Positions 1 to 5,793 of a stretch of 15,475 nt of DNA are shown here, piece by piece. The position numbers were made by a program, and so were the translations under genes. The stretch spans positions 1-15,475 of the forward strand of contig CAZSMJ010000039.1 of NCBI GenBank assembly GCA_964608055.1. Direction: 5' to 3'. The notes under the pieces were generated by a model. The model searched no databases, had not been told where the DNA came from, and saw nothing but the letters and a program-made list of their open reading frames with translations. Positions within the stretch are counted from its first letter, which is position 1. Each line of letters starts with the position of its first letter. Source of the stretch: JALYNX01 sp964608055. Lineage in GTDB: Bacteria > Actinomycetota > Acidimicrobiia > Spongiisociales > ZC4RG35.

Positions 1-493
1 CGACGAAGCCGATGAACAGGATGAAGAGCCCGATTCCAACCCCAATGGCCCGCTTCAGACTGAGAGGGACGGCGTTCATGATCGCCTCGCGCAGACCGAC
101 CAACACCAGAACCGTGACAGTCAGACCTTCGAGGACGATCACACCCATGGCCCCGGCCGGTGTCAAACCTTGACCTAGGACCAGGCCGAACGCCACCGCG
201 GCGTTGATGCCCAGCCCTGCCGCCATCGCCAGCGGCACGTTGGCCACCACTCCCATCAGGATGCAGAGCAGACCGGCGACCAAGGCGGTGCCGGCGCTGA
301 CGGCGGCCGGATCGAACCCGGCTTCCCCGAGAATGATCGGGTTGAGGAAGATGATGTAGGCCATCACCAAGAACGTCGTGAACCCGGCGCGGATCTCAAT
401 GCCTACTGACGTTCCCCGCTCGGAGAGCTTGAAGTAGCTGTCGAGACCGGATCCGCCCGAGCTCGACTGCGTTCGATCGACCGTGTCGGTCAT
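1..493 (-). CDS. NCS2 / AzgA-type purine (guanine-hypoxanthine) permease, N-terminal part
   Basis: This inner-membrane transporter is cut by the left edge of the window; 164 N-terminal codons are visible and open to base 1. The translation carries the AzgA-type hallmarks: a first membrane helix AGFTTFLVMAYIIFLNP (about residues 36-52), the conserved loop PLAMAAGLGINAAVAF (87-102), and VPLSLKRAIGVGIGLFI (142-158), where relatives have an SLK..IG.GIGLF pattern. Members of this family import guanine, hypoxanthine or adenine by proton symport; the substrate cannot be told from this half. The ATG at 493 follows a good Shine-Dalgarno sequence (GGAGGAGAA just before it on the minus strand), unlike many other genes here. 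It lies 108 nt downstream of azlD on the same strand, with a perfect hairpin in between. The purine-salvage gene deoD about 4.7 kb away fits the theme but is not in the same operon. Confidence 0.88.
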   Translation of the reverse strand, partial: MTDTVDRTQSSSGGSGLDSYFKLSERGTSVGIEIRAGFTTFLVMAYIIFLNPIILGEAGFDPAAVSAGTALVAGLLCILMGVVANVPLAMAAGLGINAAVAFGLVLGQGLTPAGAMGVIVLEGLTVTVLVLVGLREAIMNAVPLSLKRAIGVGIGLFILFIGFV

Positions 494-510
494 TTCTCCT
501 CCCAATTGTC

Positions 511-531
511 GGTTGCCGAGGATCGGCAACC
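511..531 (-). promoter_or_regulatory. Perfect 9-bp inverted repeat in the leader of the purine permease
   Basis: The arms GGTTGCCGA (511-519) and TCGGCAACC (523-531) are perfectly complementary around a 3-nt loop. Flanking AATT sequences at 504-507 and 532-535 can extend the stem with a small bulge. It ends about 9 nt upstream of the permease Shine-Dalgarno sequence. No T-run follows on the minus strand, so it is a poor intrinsic terminator. A repressor operator or a 5' UTR hairpin affecting translation are the likelier readings. It does not resemble a purine riboswitch. Confidence 0.5.
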
Positions 532-543
532 AATTTCAGACCA

Positions 544-549
544 AAAGTA
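544..549 (-). promoter_or_regulatory. Candidate -10 box for the purine permease
   Basis: The minus strand reads TACTTT here, matching TANNNT, within the AT-richest part of the azlD-permease gap. Initiation 6-9 nt downstream would put the 511-531 hairpin at the very 5' end of the transcript. No convincing -35 box was found. Confidence 0.3.
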
Positions 550-601
550 GCGAGGAGGGGTTACACCGTGCCTCCCGAAAAGGGATTGTTCCTTCGCGGT
601 G

Positions 602-910
602 TCAGATGAATACGTCCACCAACCAGAACACCGACATTCCGGCCACAAGCGTCCAGATATGGCTTCTGGTCATGTAGGCGGCGGCGGCCCCCACCACCAG
701 ACCCGACAACTCGGGCAGTCCGACGTCGACCTGCCCCGACGAGTCGGTGAGCAGGGCGACCACCAGCGCCGCCAGGACCGCGGGTGCCACGAACTGCAAC
801 GCCACGAGCACCCCGTCGGGGATCTTCCGGCCGGACAGGGAGACGATGAACAACGCCCTGCTGATATAGGTGCCGATGCCCACCACCACGATGGCGGCGA
901 AGTCAGTCAC
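602..910 (-). CDS. azlD: AzlD-type branched-chain amino-acid exporter small subunit
   Basis: This is the small membrane subunit of an AzlCD-type exporter of branched-chain amino acids or analogues. The reading frame encodes about 102-108 residues with three to four hydrophobic helices, the usual AzlD size. The first helix is followed by the YISRALF segment and a C-terminal helix is near WTLVAGMSVFWLVDVFI. Two starts are possible: ATG at 928 or GTG at 910. I chose GTG 910 because it overlaps the azlC stop in the string GTGACTGA, a typical coupling arrangement, and the extra six residues of the ATG form have no family support. Pairing with azlC immediately upstream makes the assignment firm; the transported substrate is inferred from the family. 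Confidence 0.88.
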   Translation of the reverse strand: MTDFAAIVVVGIGTYISRALFIVSLSGRKIPDGVLVALQFVAPAVLAALVVALLTDSSGQVDVGLPELSGLVVGAAAAYMTRSHIWTLVAGMSVFWLVDVFI

Positions 911-1586
911 GGGCCAGCCTCGCGGCAACGGTCCCCGCCAGGATCCCGGCCAGAGATCCGATCAGCAAGCCGCCACGATTGGGCAAACCGGCGGTGAGCC
1001 CGGTGACTACGGCGCCGACGACCGCGGCCACCACCTTGGGACGACTATCGATTCCCAGGATCAGCAACCCGATGAAGAGGATCGGTACCGCGAACTCGAG
1101 ATGCCACGACTCGGGGAGCACGGGGCCGAGGAGCAGTCCCAACGCCGTCGTCGACACCCAGGTGACCCAGAAGGTCATCCCGGCAATCACGTAGTAAGTG
1201 CGGAAGCTCTCGTCGTCGTCGCCGCTCCGGAACGTGGATAAGGCAAAGAGCTGATCGATCAGCAGATAAGGGCCGAACCAGCGAAACCACTTCGGCTGAG
1301 TCTGAAACACCGGCGCCAGGGCCGCCGAATACATGAGATGGCGGGCATTGACCACCAAGCCCGCGGTGATCGCAGCCACCACCGAAGCCCCGCTGCCGAG
1401 CAGGGAGATCAGGGTGAGTTGCCCCGCGCCGCCGAAGATGATCGGTGAGCTCGACCACCCCACCACCGGGTTCATCCCGGTCTCGGTTATGGCCAGACCG
1501 AGCACCAGTGCGAAGGGGATCGCCGGAATGAAGAGAGGCACGGCGTCGACAAAGGCCCGACGCGCCACAGCACGGTCCACAGACAT
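903..1586 (-). CDS. azlC: AzlC-type branched-chain amino-acid exporter large subunit
   Basis: This 227-residue inner-membrane protein is the large subunit of an AzlCD exporter. Family marks include FGGAGQLTLISLLGSGAS (about residues 51-68) and NARHLMYSAALAP (80-92), corresponding to the conserved GA.Q and NARH.LY motifs. Several further helices follow, and the length fits the family norm of about 230. In Bacillus the orthologue affects 4-azaleucine resistance; in other bacteria the pair exports valine or isoleucine. The exact substrate is inferred. azlD follows with overlapping reading frames. The ATG at 1586 has a TATGGT box 9 nt upstream and no strong Shine-Dalgarno sequence, suggesting a leaderless transcript. 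It diverges from the Dabb-domain gene across only 41 nt. Confidence 0.93.
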   Translation of the reverse strand: MSVDRAVARRAFVDAVPLFIPAIPFALVLGLAITETGMNPVVGWSSSPIIFGGAGQLTLISLLGSGASVVAAITAGLVVNARHLMYSAALAPVFQTQPKWFRWFGPYLLIDQLFALSTFRSGDDDESFRTYYVIAGMTFWVTWVSTTALGLLLGPVLPESWHLEFAVPILFIGLLILGIDSRPKVVAAVVGAVVTGLTAGLPNRGGLLIGSLAGILAGTVAARLARD

Positions 1587-1595
1587 GAGCGAGCC

Positions 1596-1601
1596 ACCAT
1601 A
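1596..1601 (-). promoter_or_regulatory. Candidate -10 box for leaderless azlCD transcript
   Basis: The minus strand reads TATGGT, 9 nt before the azlC ATG at 1586. The spacing would place the transcription start at or next to the start codon, as for several other genes in this window. Confidence 0.45.
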
Positions 1602-1627
1602 TCCGCGGCATCTGGTTGACTTCCCTC

Positions 1628-1930
1628 ATGAGCCTGTTGCGACACACGGTGCTGCTCCGCTTCAGATCGGATGCAACCGAGAATCAGATTCAGTCCGTGC
1701 TCGATGGTCTGGCCACGATGCCTCAGAAGATGGGCTTCATCCGTCGTTACGAATTCGGGCTCGACGTCGGCATCCTCGAGGGAAACCCCAACCTGGCGAT
1801 AGTCGCCGACTTCGACTCCGCCGAAGACTGGAAGAAATATCAGGAGCACCCCGACCATCAGGCGCTGGTCAGGGACTCGATCTCCCCGATCCTGGAGTCG
1901 ATGACCCGGGTCCAGTACGAGGTCGGTTGA
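1628..1930 (+). CDS. Dabb (stress-responsive A/B barrel) domain protein
   Basis: This is a 100-residue single-domain protein of the Dabb ferredoxin-like fold. The start reads LLRHTVLLRFRSDATENQIQ, matching the typical H.V.F+.......I pattern of the first strand and helix. The middle carries ADFDSAEDWKKYQEHPDHQAL, the equivalent of the family's F.s.e.L..Y..hp.H motif. It ends at VQYEVG with no other domain. Members are small dimeric proteins, some stress-induced and some acting as cyclases or dioxygenases; no specific reaction can be assigned here. An in-frame TTG exists at 1616, but ATG 1628 places the family motif at the expected position near the N-terminus. It stands alone, divergent from azlC and convergent with the ABC permease only 9 nt downstream. 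Confidence 0.85.
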   Translation: MSLLRHTVLLRFRSDATENQIQSVLDGLATMPQKMGFIRRYEFGLDVGILEGNPNLAIVADFDSAEDWKKYQEHPDHQALVRDSISPILESMTRVQYEVG

Positions 1931-1939
1931 GACTGACCC

Positions 1940-2926
1940 TCAGGCCCTGACTTCTTGTCTCATGAACTTGACGTATGCAATCGCGAACAATGAGACGGTG
2001 ATGGCCAACATCGCCACGAGTTGGGGCCACACCAGCAACACGCTCTGGGGGAAGGAAAGCTCGGAGACAACGGCCCGGTCGATCTGGTTCATGGTCACGA
2101 AGCCGAGTGTCCTCACCTCGGGAACAAGCAAGGCGGTCGACGAGTCGTTGTAGAGAGTCGCCGGCGACAACCGGGAAACGGCAAGCTCCGCGCGGGCGTT
2201 GGAGAGCTCGGTGACTGGATTTCCGGCGTCGATCGGTGACACGACATTGGCGACAAGGGCGAAGAGCAACCCGCCGAAGATGGTGAGAGCCAGCCAGATC
2301 CCAATCGTCACTATGGCCGAGGTCGCCGCGTTCCTGAATGCAACCGACGCCAGCATTGCCATCGCCAGCCAGACTCCGACATAGACGACCGACGCCAGCA
2401 GCCAGGTGAGCAATCGAAAGACGTCACTGACTTCGGGCACCACCCCGAGCACGAGTATCCCCACACCCGAGACGATCAAGACCACGACCGTGAGCGTCAC
2501 CCCGATCACAGCCAGACCCGCCACGAACTTGCCGTTGATCACATCGTCGCGATGGATCGGCTGCGAGACCAAACGTGGCAGTGTCCCCCGTGACCGCTCA
2601 CCACTGATCGAGTCGAACCCGTAGGTGATCCCCACCGCCGGCAAAAGGAAGCCGAGGAAGGTCATGAATGAGAACGGGATCGGGTCGGCGTTGACCGTGA
2701 ACAATCGCAGGAAGACACTGACCCCAGCCTCGGTGGCCTCCTGAGCAGCGTCCCGGAGCCCGGTCGCCGCACCGTAGACGGTTCCCACTGCCACCAGACC
2801 GAGAATGAAGAGCAGGGCGATGAACCGGCCCGAGAGCAGGTGGTCGGTCATCTCCTTGCGGGCCACTTCCACCCAGCCCGGGCGCTTCCGCTGCCATACC
2901 GCCGCCGTTTCGGCTACGGCCGTCAT
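1940..2926 (-). CDS. ABC-2 type transporter permease (NEW3-linked system)
   Basis: This 328-residue membrane protein is the last gene of a three-gene operon. About six hydrophobic segments are visible (roughly residues 35-54, 87-103, 135-160, 172-196, 201-227, 295-317). The diagnostic ABC-2 segment lies between the second and third: SGERSRGTLPRLVSQP (108-123), followed by RDDVINGKF, matching the family's ERE.GTL..LL..P..R..ii.GK pattern. It resembles NosY/NatB-like permeases. A periplasmic or extracellular loop of about 65 residues (230-294) precedes the last helix and includes RLSPATLYN. The ATG overlaps the ATPase stop by 4 nt (ATGA), with GGAG 7 nt upstream, so translation is coupled. It presumably dimerises and exports an unknown substrate powered by the adjacent ATPase. 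Confidence 0.9.
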   Translation of the reverse strand: MTAVAETAAVWQRKRPGWVEVARKEMTDHLLSGRFIALLFILGLVAVGTVYGAATGLRDAAQEATEAGVSVFLRLFTVNADPIPFSFMTFLGFLLPAVGITYGFDSISGERSRGTLPRLVSQPIHRDDVINGKFVAGLAVIGVTLTVVVLIVSGVGILVLGVVPEVSDVFRLLTWLLASVVYVGVWLAMAMLASVAFRNAATSAIVTIGIWLALTIFGGLLFALVANVVSPIDAGNPVTELSNARAELAVSRLSPATLYNDSSTALLVPEVRTLGFVTMNQIDRAVVSELSFPQSVLLVWPQLVAMLAITVSLFAIAYVKFMRQEVRA

Positions 2927-3885
2927 GCGCTCACTCCTTCATGCTCACGAAAGTAACGCCGGTAGATCTCGTCGAGGTTCGACCCGAGATCTCGAATCTG
3001 CCGGACGCTGAGTCCCGCCTCCACCAGAGCGCGGACCACTCCCGAGATGTCCCGCTCGGGCAGGACCACGCGCCATCGGCCCGGGCCAGTGGAAGTGACA
3101 ACGATCTTGTCGCCGAGCCCGGGAAGCCCCGAGGCCACGGCCGTCCTCACCTGTTCCTCGGTGGCGTCGACCACGAACTCGTAGACCGAGCTGTCCTCCG
3201 ACAGCGAGGCCGCTAACTCGTCGGGCGTTCCCTGGGCGACGATCTCGCCTTCGACGAATATCCCAACCCGATCACATACCTGTTGCACCTGGTTGAGAAG
3301 ATGACTGGAGATCAACACCGCCCGTCCCTCGGTGTGGGCCAAGCGCGAGATCAAGGCGAGGATCTCGACCACTCCTTCGGGGTCGATTGCGGTGGTCGGC
3401 TCGTCGAGGATCACGACGTCGGGATCCTTCACCAGGATGTCGGCGACCCCGAGTCTTTGCCGCATGCCGCGGGAGTAGGTGCCGACCAGGAAATCAGCGG
3501 ACTCGGTCAGCCCCACCTCCTCCAACAGCTCATCGATTCGGTCCTCGGCTGCTGCGGGGTCCAACTCGTTGAGACGGGCGGTATACCTCATGTTCTGGCG
3601 GCCGGTCAGGTCTTCGTAGAACCCGACGGCGTCAGGCAGATACCCGACACGTCGCTTGACACCGATGGCGTCGCGAGCCGGGTCCAGCCCGCACACCCGA
3701 ACCGACCCCTCGCTGGGCTCGGTCAAGCCGAGCAGCATCAGGATCGTGGTCGTCTTGCCAGCGCCATTGGGCCCGAGGACCCCGAAGATCTCGCCGGGAG
3801 ACACGCTGAAGTCGATGCCGGCAACGGCCACCCGGTCGTCGTAACGCTTGACCAGGCCCTCAACTTCGATGACCTTCTCGATCAT
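2923..3885 (-). CDS. ABC transporter ATP-binding protein (NEW3-linked system)
   Basis: This 320-residue cytoplasmic ATPase powers the adjacent ABC-2 permease. All nucleotide-binding motifs are visible: Walker A GPNGAGKTT (38-46), signature YSRGMRQRLG (137-146), Walker B VVILDEP (157-163) and the switch histidine in SSHLL (H195). The Q-loop position reads GYLPD, as in many CcmA/NatA-type ATPases, and the usual GLDP after Walker B is AIDP. A C-terminal extension of about 95 residues (226-320) is typical of this subfamily. Translation begins at ATG 3885 after GGAGGTGA, four bases upstream. Only 3 nt separate it from the secreted-protein gene before it, and its stop overlaps the permease start by 4 nt. 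The substrate is unknown. Confidence 0.95.
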   Translation of the reverse strand: MIEKVIEVEGLVKRYDDRVAVAGIDFSVSPGEIFGVLGPNGAGKTTTILMLLGLTEPSEGSVRVCGLDPARDAIGVKRRVGYLPDAVGFYEDLTGRQNMRYTARLNELDPAAAEDRIDELLEEVGLTESADFLVGTYSRGMRQRLGVADILVKDPDVVILDEPTTAIDPEGVVEILALISRLAHTEGRAVLISSHLLNQVQQVCDRVGIFVEGEIVAQGTPDELAASLSEDSSVYEFVVDATEEQVRTAVASGLPGLGDKIVVTSTGPGRWRVVLPERDISGVVRALVEAGLSVRQIRDLGSNLDEIYRRYFREHEGVSA

Positions 3886-3888
3886 CGC

Positions 3889-5055
3889 TCACCTCCGCCC
3901 GTAGCGGCGGAACACCATGGTGAGGCCGACCAGGGCCACGACGATCACGCCGATACCCACCAGGCCCCAGACCGCCGATGTTTCGACGGTGGCACGGACG
4001 TCGATCCCGTCAGAAGCTTCAGGCACCGCGGAACTGAACGTGATCACATAGTCGCCGTTGATGGCGTCTCCAGAGGGCGTGATGGTCGCCACTACCTGAA
4101 CCGACTGGCCCGGCTCGAGTTGTTCGAGGGTAGGTCGATCAAAGGTCACATCCCATCCCTGCGGTGGGGTCGCCGTCATGGTCACACCGGCTAGTGGAGC
4201 GGTGCCGGTGTTGGTCACGACCAACGGGAGATCAGTGGGCTGCTCACCTTTCACCGTGACATTCAGAGCCTCGTTCAGGGTGGTGACATCTATGGCGAAC
4301 GAGCCCGTGATCTGCACCCCGAGCTGGGCCTCTGTCGACAACCCAGAGCCTTCGGCGCGCGCCGTTATCAGATATTCCCCTGCGGCCACAGTGTCGGGCG
4401 GATCGACGTCGACCGTGACCTGAGCCGTTTCGCCGGCTGCGACGGTCACCGTCGACGCCTGGGCCTCACCCGAAGGCTTGATCTCGGTCAGCCAGCCCTC
4501 AGGCCCGTTCGCGGAGAGCCCGAACTGGATTTCCTGAGGGGTGTTGTTGGCAATCGCCAGATCAAAGGTATATGTCGAATCTGCCGGGCCGCGGAGGGCC
4601 GGGAAGTCCGTGGTCATCGACACGTCGCCACCCACCGATGCGGCAACCCTGATCGAAAGGTCGAGGGTGTCGGCGCCGGCGCCGCCGGTGGCGTCCACCG
4701 ACATTTCATAGTTCCCCTCCTCGGTTTCGGCCGGCACGTCGACCTGCAGCTCGAGGGTCACGATCCCGGTGTCCCCCACCTGCACCTCGTCGACAACGAA
4801 ACCGCCGCCTCGGAGCTCGCCCTCCCATCCCTCCGGCAGCCCGTTCACGGTGAAGCCGACTCGATCGCCGGGGAGAGAGGCCACGGTGAGCTCGAATGTG
4901 GCGCTGTCGCCGGGCTTGACGGCTACCCCGACATAAGGAGAGCTGATCGAAAGACTGGTAGGGGGTGGCGACTCCTGGGCAACCGCCGGCAAAGCCAACG
5001 TGGCCGTGGTCAGCAACCCGACTGCCAACACATGGAAAAGGCGTTTCACTTTCAT
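3889..5055 (-). CDS. Secreted, membrane-anchored protein with three NEW3-like Ig repeats
   Basis: Counting from ATG 5055, the 388-residue product has a signal peptide (KRLF then a hydrophobic stretch to LPAVAQ, residues 4-27), three beta-rich repeats of about 100 residues, and a C-terminal helix (362-381) followed by RRYGRR. The repeats share PEGW/PQGW (74-77, 185-188, 298-301) and a late GNY/GEY/GDY (114-116, 226-228, 334-336), as in NPCBM-associated NEW3 domains. The body would be outside the membrane and only the RRYGRR tail inside. It is the first gene of an operon with an ABC ATPase 3 nt downstream and an ABC-2 permease, suggesting an accessory or substrate-capturing role (inference). 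The start is uncertain: GGAG touches ATG 5055 but lies 6 nt before an in-frame GTG at 5049; a TTG at 5094 is less likely. Confidence 0.85.
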   Translation of the reverse strand: MKVKRLFHVLAVGLLTTATLALPAVAQESPPPTSLSISSPYVGVAVKPGDSATFELTVASLPGDRVGFTVNGLPEGWEGELRGGGFVVDEVQVGDTGIVTLELQVDVPAETEEGNYEMSVDATGGAGADTLDLSIRVAASVGGDVSMTTDFPALRGPADSTYTFDLAIANNTPQEIQFGLSANGPEGWLTEIKPSGEAQASTVTVAAGETAQVTVDVDPPDTVAAGEYLITARAEGSGLSTEAQLGVQITGSFAIDVTTLNEALNVTVKGEQPTDLPLVVTNTGTAPLAGVTMTATPPQGWDVTFDRPTLEQLEPGQSVQVVATITPSGDAINGDYVITFSSAVPEASDGIDVRATVETSAVWGLVGIGVIVVALVGLTMVFRRYGRR

Positions 5056-5133
5056 CTCCGTTTTGGATCCAGGTCTCTTCTTTGGCTCATTCAACAGCCA
5101 CCGGGGGAGGAATTTCGCTCAGCAGACGTTTAG

Positions 5134-5139
5134 AAGATA
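5134..5139 (-). promoter_or_regulatory. Possible -10 box for the NEW3-ABC operon
   Basis: The minus strand reads TATCTT inside an AT-rich patch (about 5129-5145) in the 101-nt gap between the deoD stop and the ATG at 5055. It would give a leader of about 70 nt. No clear -35 box is present, and read-through from deoD cannot be excluded. Confidence 0.25.
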
Positions 5140-5156
5140 TAAACCGTGTCGAACGA

Positions 5157-5684
5157 TCAGCCGGCGATATCGCGCCCGATCGCGTCGAGGGCTATCTCCA
5201 CCATCTCGTTGAAGGTCTGTTGTCGCTCTTCGGGCGTAGTGGACTCGCCGGTGCGGATGTGGTCCGAGACGGTGGCGATGGTGAGGGCGCGAGCACCTGT
5301 CTCGGCCGCCACGCCGTAGAGACCTGCGGCCTCCATCTCGACCGCGAGCACCCCCATTGCCTCCATTCGGTCGAAGGCGGCGGGGTCGGGGTTGTAGAAG
5401 AGGTCGGCGGAGTGGACGTTGCCCACCTTCACCTCGACACCTCGGGCGTCCGCGGCGTCAACGGCTGCCCGCAACAGGCCGAAGTCCGCAGTGGCCGCGA
5501 AGTCCAAGCCCCCGTAACGCACCCGGTTCACCCCCGAGTCGGTGCAAGCTCCGATGGCGAGGATCACGTCCCTGATCTTCACCGTGGGGAGGATCCCCCC
5601 GCAGGAACCGACCCTGACCAGCCGCTCCACCCCATACTGGGTGACGAGTTCGGTGGCATAGATCGAGGCCGATGGGATTCCCAT
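5157..5684 (-). CDS. deoD: Purine-nucleoside phosphorylase, DeoD type; N-terminus lost in assembly gap
   Basis: The enzyme cleaves purine (deoxy)nucleosides with phosphate to free base and (deoxy)ribose-1-phosphate in cytoplasmic purine salvage. The visible 175 residues align throughout with the E. coli DeoD pattern: MGIPSASIYATEL, RVGSCGG (24-30, phosphate site), GACTDSGVNR (45-54), SADLFY (92-97), VEMEAAGLYGVAAE (115-128, ribose and base contacts) and SDHIRT (140-145) with the catalytic Asp. The first visible Met is internal, corresponding to about position 64 of E. coli DeoD. The true start and about 64 residues (about 190 nt) lie in the run of N just upstream. Frames reading through the N block into the next contig are artefacts. 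It is probably a standard 235-240-residue enzyme. Confidence 0.95.
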   Translation of the reverse strand: MGIPSASIYATELVTQYGVERLVRVGSCGGILPTVKIRDVILAIGACTDSGVNRVRYGGLDFAATADFGLLRAAVDAADARGVEVKVGNVHSADLFYNPDPAAFDRMEAMGVLAVEMEAAGLYGVAAETGARALTIATVSDHIRTGESTTPEERQQTFNEMVEIALDAIGRDIAG

Positions 5685-5784
5685 NNNNNNNNNNNNNNNN
5701 NNNNNNNNNNNNNNNNNNNNNNNNNNNNNNNNNNNNNNNNNNNNNNNNNNNNNNNNNNNNNNNNNNNNNNNNNNNNNNNNNNNN
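5685..5784. other. Scaffold gap of 100 N
   Basis: Exactly 100 N, the conventional placeholder for a gap of unknown length. On its left is deoD missing about 190 nt of 5' sequence; on its right is the intact 3' end of the pabB-pabC fusion with only 9 known bases after its stop. The real gap must therefore exceed 100 nt if the two contigs are truly adjacent. Confidence 0.98.
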
Positions 5785-5793
5785 GGCCACAAC

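Noticed and set aside
498..507. TCCCAATT shared with the hutU-hutG palindrome (14211-14218)
   Set aside because: An 8-base match without the opposite arm; expected by chance in a window this long.
494..601. Purine riboswitch upstream of the purine permease
   Set aside because: Only one hairpin is present; no three-way junction or conserved purine-aptamer core could be found on the minus strand.
602..1586. azlCD and the purine permease as a single purine or amino-acid operon
   Set aside because: A 108-nt gap with its own candidate -10 box and hairpin separates them, and the functions do not clearly connect.
3283..4194. 303-codon frame antisense to the ABC ATPase and NEW3 gene
   Set aside because: Composition shadow; low-complexity His/Asp/Gly-rich translation with no motifs, and it crosses two firmly supported genes.
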